Assembly (NCBI GenBank): GCA_041499965.1
Contig: JBGQLG010000001.1
Coordinates: 35,618 to 99,617 of the forward strand
DNA length: 64,000 bases
Direction of reading: 5' to 3'
Source of the DNA: AR5 sp041499965
GTDB lineage: Bacteria > Methylomirabilota > Methylomirabilia > Rokubacteriales > CSP1-6
The position numbers and the translations under genes are program-made. Position 1 is the first letter of the stretch. Every line of letters starts with the position of its first letter. This document shows, one piece after another, positions 28,191 to 37,769 of this stretch. The notes beneath the pieces are model-generated. The model saw only the letters and a program-made list of their open reading frames with translations, did not search any database and had not been told where the DNA came from.

Positions 28191-29029
28191 CACACACTCC
28201 TCCTGGCGCGACGGCCGGGGCCGCGCGGGATGCGGGCGAAGTGCTCGACGAGCGCCCGCGCCAGCGCGGGGATCGTGTACTCGCTCGGCATGACGTCGGT
28301 GGTCATCCCGTACTCGGCGGCGGTGGCGGCCGTGATCGGCCCGATCGAGGCGATCGTCGGCCGGCCCAGCCAGTCGCGGCGCTCGTCCTCGGTGAACAGC
28401 TCGGCGAAGTTGCGCGCCGTCGACGACGAGGTGAAGGTGACCGCGTCGATGGCGCCGGCCGCCAGCGCCTCGCGCAGGCGGCCGGTACCGGCCTCCCCGC
28501 GCCGTGTCACGTAGGCTGGCACCTCGGTGACCTGGGCCCCGAGCTGGCGCAGCCCCGTCACCAGCACGTCGCGCGTCTGGGCCGCGCGGGGCAGCAGGAC
28601 GCGATCGGACGGGGTGATCAGGCCACGCATCCGCTCGAGCAGCCCCTCGGCGCGATACTCGCCGGGCACCAGGTCCGGCCGCACGCCGTGCTCGCTGAGC
28701 GCATCGGCGGTGGCGGGTCCGATGGCGGCGACGCGCCGCCCGCCGAGCGCCGCCCACGTCAGCCCGCGCGCGGGCAGCCGCCGGTCGACCATGGCCACGC
28801 CGTTCACCGAGGTGAAGACCACCCACGTGAACGTGGCGAGCGCGTCGAGCGCGGCGTCCAGCGGCTCCCACGACGCCGGCGGCGCGATCACGATCGCCGG
28901 CGCCTCCAGCACGCGGGCGCCCGCCGCCTCGAGCAGCTGCGTGAACCGCTGGGCCTGGGCGGCCGCGCGCGTGACCACGACCGTGCGGCCGGCGAGCGGG
29001 CGTGGATGGTCGGCCGGCACGGGGGCCAT
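28190..29029 (-). CDS. hemD: Uroporphyrinogen-III synthase
   Basis: Closes and inverts ring D of hydroxymethylbilane to uroporphyrinogen III. The 279-residue protein has the two-lobed HemD pattern: GRTVVVTRAAAQAQRFTQLL near 14, FTWVVFTSVNGV near 66, the AIGPATADAL segment and, in the second lobe, AVTFTSSSTARNF near 198 and IASIGPITAATAAEYG near 230. Sequence conservation in this family is low, but the hemA-hemC-hemD-hemB order settles the call. ATG overlaps the hemC stop by 1 nt. Confidence 0.92.
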   Translation of the reverse strand: MAPVPADHPRPLAGRTVVVTRAAAQAQRFTQLLEAAGARVLEAPAIVIAPPASWEPLDAALDALATFTWVVFTSVNGVAMVDRRLPARGLTWAALGGRRVAAIGPATADALSEHGVRPDLVPGEYRAEGLLERMRGLITPSDRVLLPRAAQTRDVLVTGLRQLGAQVTEVPAYVTRRGEAGTGRLREALAAGAIDAVTFTSSSTARNFAELFTEDERRDWLGRPTIASIGPITAATAAEYGMTTDVMPSEYTIPALARALVEHFARIPRGPGRRARRSV

Positions 29030-29937
29030 CACGCGCGCACCGGTTGCAGCGCCGTGATGTCGGCGGCGCCGCGGTCCAACAGCGTCTCGGCGAGCTCCCG
29101 GCCCAGCCGCGCGGCCTCGGCCGCCGGCGCCGTCGCGCTCGCCCGCAGCACGCGGCGGCCGTCCTCGCCGGCCACGACGGCGCTCATGTGCAGCGCGCCG
29201 CGGGTCAGCCGCGCGTACGCGGCCATGGGCGTGTTGCACGACGCCCCGAGCCGCGCCAGGTACGCGCGCTCGGCCAGCGCACAGGCGTGGGTGGCCGCGT
29301 CGTCGACGCGGGCCAGCGCCCCGAGCGTCGCGAGATCGTCGGCCCGCGCCTGCACCGCGATGATCCCCTGCCCGACCGCGGGCACGAACTCTTCGGGATC
29401 GAGCAGCGAGCGGTGCTCGGGCACCAGCGCCAGCCGGTGCAATCCCGCCGCGGCCAGCACGACGGCGTCGTAGTCGCCCGCGGCCAGCTTGCGCAGGCGC
29501 GTGTCGACGTTGCCGCGGATCGGCTCCACCGCGAGGTCGGGCCGGCGGGCCAGCAGCAGCGCACGCCGCCGGGGACTCGAGGTGCCGACGCGGGCGCCGC
29601 GCGGCAGCGTGGCCAGCGTGGCCGGCTGCCGCGCCACCAGCACGTCGCGGGCGTCCTCGCGGCGTGGAAACGCGGCCAGCGTCAGCCCGGGCGGCTCGTC
29701 GGCCGGCAAATCCTTCAAGCTGTGCACGGCGACGTCGATGTCGCCACGCCGCAGCGCCTCCTCGATCTCGCGCACGAAGAGCCCCTTGCCGCCGACGACG
29801 GCCAGCCGGGCCTCGGCCAGGCGATCGCCCTCGGTGCGCATCGCGATCAGCTCGGTCTCGACGCCCGCCAGCGCCGCCGCCACCGCCCGCGCCTGGGCCA
29901 GGGCCAGCAGACTGCCCCGGGTGCCGATGCGGATCAC
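29029..29937 (-). CDS. hemC: Hydroxymethylbilane synthase (porphobilinogen deaminase)
   Basis: Polymerises four porphobilinogens on a covalent dipyrromethane cofactor. The 302-residue protein has IGTRGSLLALAQA at 4-16, VHSLKDLPAD near 78, RVGTSSPRRRALL near 119 and the cofactor-binding Cys in LGASCNTPMAAYA near 237. The GTG at 29937 overlaps the hemA stop (GTGA). Full length. Confidence 0.96.
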   Translation of the reverse strand: MIRIGTRGSLLALAQARAVAAALAGVETELIAMRTEGDRLAEARLAVVGGKGLFVREIEEALRRGDIDVAVHSLKDLPADEPPGLTLAAFPRREDARDVLVARQPATLATLPRGARVGTSSPRRRALLLARRPDLAVEPIRGNVDTRLRKLAAGDYDAVVLAAAGLHRLALVPEHRSLLDPEEFVPAVGQGIIAVQARADDLATLGALARVDDAATHACALAERAYLARLGASCNTPMAAYARLTRGALHMSAVVAGEDGRRVLRASATAPAAEAARLGRELAETLLDRGAADITALQPVRA

Positions 29938-31205
29938 GACCGCCGCCCCAGGCCGAACAGCTCGTGGACCAGCTCCAGCCACGAACGGCCGGCGCCGGCC
30001 CGCGACGACTCGCGCAGCTTCGTGATGGGCGCGTGCAGGATTTTGTTCACCATCGCGCTCGACAGCGCGTCGATCGCCGCCCGCGTCTCCGGCGTGGCCT
30101 CGGGCAGGCGGGCCAGCGTCTTCTTCACCTCGCCCAGCCGGATCTCCTCGAGCCGCGCGCGCAGCGACACGATCGTCGGGATCACCTCGGCGTCGCCCTG
30201 GCGGGCCAGGAACTTGCCCACCTCGCGCTCCACCAGGGTCTCGGCCCGCTGCGCCTCGCGGGCCCGCTCGCGCAGGTTGGCGTCGACCACCTGCTTGAGG
30301 TCGTCGATGTCGTAGCGGTAGACGTCGTCGAGCCCGTCCACGCCGGCCTCGACGTCGCGGGGGACGGCGATGTCGATGAAGAACAGCGGTCGGCCGCGAC
30401 GGCCGTGCATCACGCGCATCACCGCCGCCCGGGTGACGACCGGCTCGGTGGCCCCGGTCGAGGTGACGACGATGTCCACCGCGGCCAGCGCCGTCGGCAG
30501 CTCGTCCCACGGCACCGCCGTGCCCGCCAGCGCGCGGGCCAGCTCCACGGCCCGGGCCCACGTGCGATTCGCGACGTAAATCGGGAACGCGCCCTGCTCG
30601 ACGAGGTGCTTGGCCGCCAGCTCGCTCATCTTGCCGGCGCCGACCAGCAGGACCGCCCGGCCGCCCAGCCCGTCGAAGATCTTCTTGGCCAGCTCGACCG
30701 CCGCGAAGGAGACCGACACCGCGTGCCGGGCGACCTCCGTCTCCGTCCGCACGCGCTTGGCGACGTTGAAGGCGTGGCTGAAGAGCGGGTGCAGGTGCGG
30801 CCCCACCGCCTCGCAAGCCTGGGCCAGGGCGAAGGCGTCCTTCACCTGGCCGAGGATCTGCGGCTCGCCGATCATCATGGAGTCGAGGCTGGACGACACC
30901 CGGAAGGCGTGGCGAACGGCGTCGGCGTCGAGATGCGTGTAGAGCAATGGCTCCACGGTGCCGAGGTCCACGCCGCGATGGCGGCACAGCGCCCGGAAGG
31001 CCAGCGCCCGGGCCTCGCCCGGCGCCTCGGCCACGCCGTAGACCTCCACCCGGTTGCACGTCGACAGCACGACGACCTCGCGCAGCACGTCGCTGGCCTG
31101 CAGGTCGAGCAACAACTCGCGGAGCTTGTCCTCGTCCACCGCCAGCTGCTCGCGCAGCGCCACCGGCGCGTTCTTGTGGCTGAGGCCGGCCACGAAGAGC
31201 GGCAT
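29934..31205 (-). CDS. hemA: Glutamyl-tRNA reductase
   Basis: Reduces glutamyl-tRNA to glutamate-1-semialdehyde, the regulated entry to C5-pathway haem synthesis. The 423-residue protein has GLSHKNAPVALRE at 7-19, the nucleophilic Cys in VVLSTCNRVEVYG near 50, GEPQILGQVKDA near 113 and the NADPH-binding LLVGAGKMSELAA near 183. The ATG at 31205 overlaps the stop of the membrane protein gene upstream by 1 nt. Together with hemL it shows the organism uses the tRNA-dependent route rather than ALA synthase. Confidence 0.97.
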   Translation of the reverse strand: MPLFVAGLSHKNAPVALREQLAVDEDKLRELLLDLQASDVLREVVVLSTCNRVEVYGVAEAPGEARALAFRALCRHRGVDLGTVEPLLYTHLDADAVRHAFRVSSSLDSMMIGEPQILGQVKDAFALAQACEAVGPHLHPLFSHAFNVAKRVRTETEVARHAVSVSFAAVELAKKIFDGLGGRAVLLVGAGKMSELAAKHLVEQGAFPIYVANRTWARAVELARALAGTAVPWDELPTALAAVDIVVTSTGATEPVVTRAAVMRVMHGRRGRPLFFIDIAVPRDVEAGVDGLDDVYRYDIDDLKQVVDANLRERAREAQRAETLVEREVGKFLARQGDAEVIPTIVSLRARLEEIRLGEVKKTLARLPEATPETRAAIDALSSAMVNKILHAPITKLRESSRAGAGRSWLELVHELFGLGRRS

Positions 31206-32008
31206 CAGGAGCCGTGCCGGCCCGGCAGGAACAGCCCGGCGCCGAGCGTGACCACCAGGGCCGCGAAGCCGATGATCGAGAAGTACGCCGCCCGCCGCCC
31301 GTGCCAGCCGGCCGCGGCGCGCCCGGCCAGCGTGCCGGCGTAGATCACCCAGGCCACGAACGAGAAGAACGCGAGCGGATCCAACGTGAACGCGCTGCCC
31401 CACGCCACCCGCGCCCACAGCGCGCCGAGCACCAGCCCGGTGGTGAGGAACGGAAAGCCGAGGGCCAGCGTGCGGAAGGTCAGGCGATCCAGCGTCTGCA
31501 GCGCGGGCAAGCGATAGTAGAAGGCGCCCGGCCGCTTGGTCTTGAGCTGGCGCTCTTGCAGCAGGTACATGATGGCGCCGGCGAAGTTGAACACGAAGGC
31601 GGCGATACCGACCATCGCCAGCGCGATGTGGATCCAGATCCAGGCGCTGGCCAGCGCCGGCGCCAGGGTGCGCGCGGGCGCGCTGGTCACCTTCAGGCTC
31701 AGCACGACCACGACCGGCAGCACGAACGCGCCCAGCACGCGCACGCCGGTGCGCTGCTCGATGAGCACCTCCAGCAGGACGATGCCCCACACGCCCACCG
31801 AGATCGCGTCCGGCAGGGTACCGAGCGGCGGCGCGCCGAGCTCGACCGCGCGCAGGATGAGCGCCACGGTGTGGGCCGCCCATCCCGCCAGCGCGCACAG
31901 CACGGTCAGGCGGTGGACGAGGTCGTGGCGCTGCACGAGGTACGCGAGCGCGAGCCCCGTGGCACCGACGTAGCCGATGAGCGCGGCGTTGATCAGGGTC
32001 GGCTGCAT
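31205..32008 (-). CDS. CcsA/HemX-type cytochrome c assembly membrane protein
   Basis: Integral membrane protein of the CcmC/CcsA/HemX group, 267 residues with eight predicted helices. A tryptophan-rich stretch ASAWIWIHIALAMVG near 122 and a conserved-looking His in it match the haem-handling core of the family. Genes of this type directly before hemA are common and are called hemX, though a role in cytochrome c maturation (haem delivery) is equally possible given the many c-haems encoded nearby. The 86-nt gap upstream is less GC-rich but shows no clear promoter hexamers; the ATG has no obvious ribosome-binding site. Confidence 0.82.
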   Translation of the reverse strand: MQPTLINAALIGYVGATGLALAYLVQRHDLVHRLTVLCALAGWAAHTVALILRAVELGAPPLGTLPDAISVGVWGIVLLEVLIEQRTGVRVLGAFVLPVVVVLSLKVTSAPARTLAPALASAWIWIHIALAMVGIAAFVFNFAGAIMYLLQERQLKTKRPGAFYYRLPALQTLDRLTFRTLALGFPFLTTGLVLGALWARVAWGSAFTLDPLAFFSFVAWVIYAGTLAGRAAAGWHGRRAAYFSIIGFAALVVTLGAGLFLPGRHGS

Positions 32009-32094
32009 TACGGAAATGTCAATGCTGGCGGTAGATTACCACATTCCCGATAGGTGAACCCAGGATGCTTCCAGGCTTGAGCCCTGCCCTCGGC

Positions 32095-32973
32095 CTAAGA
32101 ATCGCCCGCCAGCAGCACGATCGACGCCTCCGGCCGCCAGTACTGCTGGCGTCGGGCAATCAGGTCGAAGTGGGGTGATCCCCAGTCCTCGACGATGGGC
32201 GGGCCTCCGTTCCAGCGCACGCGCCGGTCGAGCTCCTTCGTGTAGGCCCGACACTCGCGGCACGCGGCAATGACGTAGCCCTCCTCGTGCGCCTCCTCGG
32301 GCGTGAGGCGGGCGAGGTGGCGGGCGCCGTCGACGCCGCAGAACGGGCAGCGCAGCTTGGCGAAGATCCAGCGGCCGCCGCACAGGTGGCAGGCCAGGCG
32401 ACGCCGTCCGTCCTCGACAACGTCAGCGAACCCGGGCGGGCCTCCACAGAACGGACAGATGCCGAGCGACCAGACACCGTCCGGCAGGTAGTCGCGGACG
32501 GGTGCGTACACCGCTTCGAGCGCCGGCCGCAGCGCCAGCGTGGCCAGCAGCGCAACGACGCCGGGGCCCAGGCCGGTCGCCTCCTCGATCGTTCCGGAGC
32601 CGACTCGCCCGGGGCTCGGCAGCAATGCGAGGGGCCCGAGGAGCCCCGAATCCCACGCTTCGGCGAATCGCTGCAGGCCGGGGCCGAGACGGGGCACCGC
32701 CTGCGCCAGCATCTCCATCACCGTGCCGATGGGTTCCTCGACGTCGTCCGGGCGCAGGACCTCGGCGACGGCGACCAGCGGCGTACCGGCGTCCCAGCGG
32801 GCGCGGCAGGCCGCGGCGTCCCAGGGCGCGCCCAGAGGCCGCGATGGCGACCAGCGTGACCACATCTCGACGATCGGGCCGTAGACATCGAGCGCCGGGC
32901 GGAAGGTCGGGCGCCGCCGGAGCAGGTCGGTCCACGCCTCACCCAGGCTCGGGTCGCTCATGGCCGCCGACAT
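32095..32973 (-). CDS. fdhE: Formate dehydrogenase accessory protein FdhE
   Basis: Cytoplasmic accessory factor needed for active membrane-bound formate dehydrogenase. The 292-residue protein has four CxxC-type zinc or iron knuckles in its C-terminal half: CPFC near 180, CHLC near 202, CPFC near 214 and CREC near 243. The N-terminal half is helical, as in the family. Start choice is open between ATG at 32973 and 32961; neither has a strong ribosome-binding site. It ends the fdh operon, 55 nt after the NrfD-type subunit. Confidence 0.88.
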   Translation of the reverse strand: MSAAMSDPSLGEAWTDLLRRRPTFRPALDVYGPIVEMWSRWSPSRPLGAPWDAAACRARWDAGTPLVAVAEVLRPDDVEEPIGTVMEMLAQAVPRLGPGLQRFAEAWDSGLLGPLALLPSPGRVGSGTIEEATGLGPGVVALLATLALRPALEAVYAPVRDYLPDGVWSLGICPFCGGPPGFADVVEDGRRRLACHLCGGRWIFAKLRCPFCGVDGARHLARLTPEEAHEEGYVIAACRECRAYTKELDRRVRWNGGPPIVEDWGSPHFDLIARRQQYWRPEASIVLLAGDS

Positions 32974-33028
32974 GGCACGGGGCCCGAGCGGGCCCCGTAC
33001 GAGCCTGGCTGGCCGCCGAGGGAGCGAC

Positions 33029-33853
33029 TCACGCCTGGATGGACATGACCACCACGTAGCGGAGGACGAAGCCACCGATCAGCACCAGCGCGGCGGCGAG
33101 GACGCCGAGTGCGCGCACGCGCGAGCCGGCAAAGTCGAGCACCAGGGGGAGGATCAGGCCGAGCCCGATGAGGCCGCCCCAGAACAGCGGGGCGAAGTGT
33201 CCACCGGTGAGCGGCCGGGCGGCGGCGCCGAGCAGCGCCACCAGCGCGGTGAGCAGCACGAGCTCGATCACCATCGAGTACCGGTCGGCGTGCTTGAGCT
33301 TGCCCCACCCCTCGCCGCCGGCGTGGCCGGTGAGGAAGAGGATCAGCGTGATGGCCGCGATGCCGGTCGACGCGCCGGAGGCGAGGAACAGCGCGCCCAT
33401 CAGCCGGGCGTCGCTCCAGAACGGCAGCGCCGAGTTGCTGAGGAGCACGCCGGTGTAGCTGGCCAGGAAGAAGCCGAAGAGCATTCCGACGAGGCTGACC
33501 TTGCGCCGCACCGCCGCCATCGACTCCGAGGACGACAGGCTCAGCACCGAAGACACGAGGGTGAACATCCCGAAGACGCCGACGGCCCAGGCCCCCAGCG
33601 ACATCGGGTCCCAGAACTTGAACGCCCGCATCATGTTCAGGAACCGGCTGGGCACGCCGAGGTCGGCGATCAGCAGCAGCCCGCACGCCCCCACCAGCGG
33701 CAGCGACAGCAGGTAGCCGGCCCGGGCCACCGCGCGGTCGCGCGTGCTGCCGAAATTGTCGGCGATGGCCGCGGTGAAATACGCGCCGCCGGCGATGCCG
33801 CCCAGGAAGAAGTACCAGACGATCATCATTTCCCAGTGGGGCGACTTAAGCAT
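33029..33853 (-). CDS. NrfD-type membrane subunit of formate dehydrogenase
   Basis: Eight- or nine-helix quinone-reactive membrane subunit, 274 residues. The N-terminus MLKSPHWEMMIVWYFFLGG followed by GAYFTAAIADNFG is typical of NrfD/PsrC. Overlapping the Fe-S subunit by 8 nt, it replaces the dihaem cytochrome b (FdnI) of enterobacterial enzymes and should hand electrons to the quinone pool. The ORF continues upstream into fdhB, but only the ATG at 33853 places the first helix correctly. Confidence 0.9.
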   Translation of the reverse strand: MLKSPHWEMMIVWYFFLGGIAGGAYFTAAIADNFGSTRDRAVARAGYLLSLPLVGACGLLLIADLGVPSRFLNMMRAFKFWDPMSLGAWAVGVFGMFTLVSSVLSLSSSESMAAVRRKVSLVGMLFGFFLASYTGVLLSNSALPFWSDARLMGALFLASGASTGIAAITLILFLTGHAGGEGWGKLKHADRYSMVIELVLLTALVALLGAAARPLTGGHFAPLFWGGLIGLGLILPLVLDFAGSRVRALGVLAAALVLIGGFVLRYVVVMSIQA

Positions 33854-34628
33854 CGGGCCCCCCCTTGCCGCGCTCGCGGAACGAGAGCATGACGCCGAGG
33901 CCCACCACCAGCGCCGAGCCGATCGACAGGAGCGAGTCGACGACGACGTTGCGCTGCGGCAGCCGGGGCTGCTCGGGGAGGTGGTAGGTCGAGGGCTTGG
34001 CCAGGAGCAGGAAGAAGGCGTTGAGGCCGCCCAGGAAGCCGCCGGAGTCGGCGCCGTAGAGCTGGGCGTCCTTGAAGCCCAGGCCCTTGAGCGTCTCCAC
34101 ACGCTTGGTCGCCTTCTTCACCAGGTCGTCACGGAAGCCGAACTGGATCGACTCGGTGGGACACGCCTTGGCGCAGGCGGGCCCCAGGCCGTTGTGGATG
34201 CGGTCGTCGCAGAAGGTGCACTTCTTGGCGGTGCCCGTCTGCTCGTTGAAGGTGACCACGCCGAACGGGCACGACGACACGCAGTAGCGGCAGCCGTTGC
34301 ACACGTCCTGGTTGATGTTGACGGTGCCGAACTCGGTCCGGTAGATGGCACCGGTCGGGCACGCGTCGAGACAGCCGGCCTGCGCGCAGTGCTTGCAGAC
34401 GTCGGACATCAGCAGCCAGGCCAGGTCGCCGTTGGGCTTGCCGCCGGGTTCCTCGATGAACCGCACGAGCCGGAACGTCTTGTCGGTGAAGTGGGCATGG
34501 TTCTGGTAGCCGCCCGTCCACTCCGGCACCTCGAGCCCCAGCTCGTTCCACTGCTTGCACGCCACCTGGCAGGCGCGACAGCCGATGCACAGGGAGGTGT
34601 CCGTGAACATCGCCAGTGTGCGGGCCAT
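33846..34628 (-). CDS. Formate dehydrogenase Fe-S subunit (beta)
   Basis: Electron-transfer subunit with four [4Fe-4S] sites, 260 residues. Cys clusters in order: CIGCRACQVAC near 14, CKHCAQAGCLDACP near 77, CNGCRYCVSSCP near 110 and CTFC with CAKACP near 137-160. A hydrophobic segment near 235-250 anchors the C-terminus, as in FdnH/FdoH. It lies 2 nt after fdhA and overlaps the NrfD-type subunit, so it links the catalytic subunit to the quinone site. Confidence 0.93.
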   Translation of the reverse strand: MARTLAMFTDTSLCIGCRACQVACKQWNELGLEVPEWTGGYQNHAHFTDKTFRLVRFIEEPGGKPNGDLAWLLMSDVCKHCAQAGCLDACPTGAIYRTEFGTVNINQDVCNGCRYCVSSCPFGVVTFNEQTGTAKKCTFCDDRIHNGLGPACAKACPTESIQFGFRDDLVKKATKRVETLKGLGFKDAQLYGADSGGFLGGLNAFFLLLAKPSTYHLPEQPRLPQRNVVVDSLLSIGSALVVGLGVMLSFRERGKGGPDA

Positions 34629-34630
34629 GG

Positions 34631-37600
34631 CTACACCACCCCCTTCTTCACGTTGCAGACGAAGGCCTTCGTCTCCTGGATGTAGACGTTGGGATCGCCC
34701 ACCGACGCCGACAGGTCGTTGGTGATGTCGCCCTTGCTGCCGGGCAGCTCGTCGACGCCCTTCCAGCCCCAGTGCCAGGGGACGCCGATCTGGTGCACGG
34801 TCTTGCCGTTCACCAGGAACGGCTTGATGCGATGGGTCACCATGGCGGTCACGTGCACCTTGCCGCGCGGGCTCAGCACGGTGACCTTCTCGCCGTTCTC
34901 GATCTTCAGCTCGGTGGCCAGCTCGTGGCTGATCTCCGCGAAGTGCGAGTGGTGCAGCTCGGCCAGCATCGGGAGATAGCGCGACATGACGCCGGACAGG
35001 TGGTGCTCGGTGAGGCGATAGGTCGTGATCACGTACGGATAGTCGGGCGAGCCGACCGGCGCCAGCTCGTTCTTCTGATCCGGCACCTTCCAGATCTTGG
35101 CGACCGGGTTGCTTTGCTGCTTGGAGAGCAGATTCTTCACCGGCGACTCGATCGGCTCGTAGTGCTCGGGGAACGGCCCGTCGGCGAGCGGGCCGAAGAA
35201 GGCGCCGACCAGGTCGGTGCGCATGATGAACGGCTTGTCACCGTTCTTGGCGTCCGGGGCCAGGAAGGCGTTGAAGTCCGGCACGTCCAGGCCGACCCAC
35301 TTGCCCTTGTCCTCGGGCTTCTGACCCGGCGCCGCCGGATCCCACCAGATCAGCTTCTTCTTCTCGCTCCACGGCTTGCCCTGCAGGTCGGCGGACGCGC
35401 GATTGTAGATGATGCGGCGGTTGGCCGGCCAGGCGAAGCCCCAGCCGTGAGCCAGATAGTCCTTCTCGTCGGCCGGCTTGCGCCCGGCCGCCTTGTTCAC
35501 CAGCTTGCCGTCGCCGCCCTCGACGGTGACGCCCGTGTAGATCCAGCACCCCGACGTCGTCTTGCCGTCGTCGGTGAGATGGGCGAACGTGTTGAGCGGC
35601 TGACCCTTCCGGTAGACGACCTTGCCGTCCTTGTCGGTGATGTCCTCGGTGGCGACGCCGTTGATCTCCTTCAGCACCTCCACCATCTCCGGCTCGTCGG
35701 GCTTGGCGCCGTAGGTGAAGTTGGCCGCGAGGAACCCCTGGTCGCGGTCCTTCTTCGAGCCCGCGTACAGCTTCTGCAGCCGGTGGGCCAGGGTGCAGAA
35801 GAAGTCGGCGTCCGAGTGCACGTCGCCGGGCGGCTTCACCGCCCGCTCGTGCCACTGGATCAGGCGCATCGTGTTCGTCAGCGAGCCGTCCTTCTCCGCC
35901 GCCGGCGCGGCCGGCAGGAAGAACACTTCCGTCTTGACGTCCTGGGCGTTGGTGCCGGGCGCCTTCCAGAACTCCGCCGTCTCGGTCAGGAAGATGTCGA
36001 CGACCAGCATCCAGTCGAGCTTGGCCATGGCCGCCCGGGCCAGCTTGGCGTTGGGTCCGCCGACCGCCGGGTTCTGGCCGTCGGCCAGGAAGCCCTTGAT
36101 CTTGCCCTCGTACATGTCCACGAACATGTGCTGGTGACTGTAGGCGTCGGCCGACGCGCGCTTGGGCAGCCACTGGTAGCCGAACTCGTTGTCCTTGGTG
36201 GCCGCGTCGCCGTAGAAGGCCTTGAGCAGGCTGACCATGAACTTCGGCTTGTTGGTCCAGAACCCGCCCTTCGGCGTCTCCTTCTCGAGGTACGTCTTGA
36301 GGTCGGGATGCTGGTCGCGCAGCGGCATGGCCATGTAGCCGGGCAGCTCGTGGTAGAGCAGCTCGAGGTCGGTCGCGCCCTGCACGTTGGCGTGGCCGCG
36401 AAGGGCGACGACACCGCCCCCGGGCCGGCCGATGTTGCCGAGCAGGAGCTGCAGCATGCAGAGCGACCGGATGTTCTCCACGCCGTTGGTGTGCTGGGTG
36501 AGGTTCAGCGCGTACGTGATGGACCCGGTCTTCTCCGGGCCGGAGGTGCTGCAGTAGAGCTGGGCCATCTCCTCGAACTTCGCCCGCGGGATGCCGCACA
36601 CCTTCTCGACCATCTCGACGGTGTAGCGGCCGTAGTGCCGCCGCAGGAGCTGGAAGACGCTGTTGGGGTCGCGCAGCGTGAGATCGCGCTTGGGATTGCC
36701 CTCACCGTCCACCTGGTACTTCCAGCTGGAGCGGTCGTAGCTCTTCTTGGCCGGGTCGAAGCCGGTGAACAGGCCGTCGAGATCGGTCGGCGTCTTGAAC
36801 TCCGGGTCGATCAGGAAGGAGGCGTTCGTGTAGGGGACCACGTAGTCCTTGAAGTAGAGGTTCTTCTCGATGGCGTAGCGGATCAGCCCGCCGAAGAACA
36901 CGATGTTGGTGCCCGAGCGCAGCGGCACGTGCAGATCGGCGGCCGCGCTGGTGCGCGTGTAGCGCGGGTCGACGTGGATCAGCTTGGCCCCGCGCTCCTT
37001 GGCCTTCATCACCCACTGAAACCCGACGGGGTGATTCTCGGCCATGTTGGAGGTCGCCATGATGACATCCGAGTGCTGGATGTCGATCAGGTTCGTCGTC
37101 ATCGCCCCGCGACCGAACGTGGTCCCCAAAGCTGGGACCGTGGCGGAGTGTCAGACTCGGGCCTGATGCTCGTGGTAGACGATCCCCAGCGTCCGGTTCA
37201 GCTTGCTGAGGAGATAGCACTCCTCGTTGTCGATGCAGGCCGAGCCGAGCGAGGCGATCGCCTCCAGGCGATTGACGGTGACGAGGTTGCCGTCCTTGTC
37301 CTTCTCCTTCTCGATGAAGTGCTTCTCGCGGGTGTCGTAGTAGCGCTTGGCGATCTGCTCGTGCATCCAGTCCAGCGACTTCTCCTCCCACGTGTCCGAG
37401 CCGGGCGCGCGGTAGAGCGCCTTGGTCGGTCGCAGCGGGTTGTTGGAGAGCTGGATGGTGGCCGCGCCCTTGGGACACAGCCGCCCGAGCGTGTGCGGCG
37501 TGTCGGGGTTGCCCTCGATGTCGATGATCTTGTCGTCCTTGGCGTAGATCAGCTGGCCGCAGCCGACGGCGCAGTAGGGACACACGCCGGCGAAGGCCTT

Positions 37601-37729
37601 GGCCTCCTTGATCTTGAGCGTGGTCGCCGCCGCCTCGACGGGAGCCAGATCGATCGTCGTCGTGCCCGCCGCCACGCCGGCCGCGGTCGTGCCGGAGAAT
37701 TTTAGGAAGTCGCGCCTGGACAGGCTCAT
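34631..37729 (-). CDS. Selenocysteine-containing formate dehydrogenase catalytic subunit
   Basis: Periplasmic molybdenum- or tungsten-bis-MGD enzyme oxidising formate to CO2. The 1032-residue product is read through an in-frame TGA at 37153-37151, giving Sec193 in RVUHSATVP, the active-site position of FdnG-type enzymes; both halves are one frame and a hairpin follows the TGA. The N-terminus has the Tat motif SRRDFLK at 4-10. The [4Fe-4S] Cys are at 50, 53, 57 and 85 (CPYCAVGC, LCPKG). The FGRGAMTTN segment after Sec is also family-typical. ATG 37729 is chosen because AAGGAGG lies 6 nt before it; the GTG two codons earlier abuts that site. Confidence 0.95.
37121..37153 (-). promoter_or_regulatory. 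SECIS-like hairpin and UGA recoding site of fdhA
   Basis: After the TGA at 37153-37151 and an 11-nt spacer, the minus strand forms a perfect 6-bp stem, GGTCCC (37139-37134) with GGGACC (37126-37121), around the 7-nt loop AGCTTTG. The apical loop starts 18 nt after the UGA, within the range of bacterial SECIS elements bound by SelB. selA, selB, selC and selD are not in this window. Confidence 0.75.
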
Positions 37730-37769
37730 GCACACCCTCCTTGCTGCGGTGGTCGGAGGTCGATGGCGA

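Noticed and set aside
37151..37153. fdhA as two genes or a pseudogene split by a stop codon
   Set aside because: Both parts are in one frame, the stop is TGA at the known Sec position of FdnG-type enzymes, and a SECIS-like hairpin follows.
34616..37705. Plus-strand frame of 1029 codons over the formate dehydrogenase gene
   Set aside because: Antisense shadow of fdhA with repetitive composition and no recognisable motifs.
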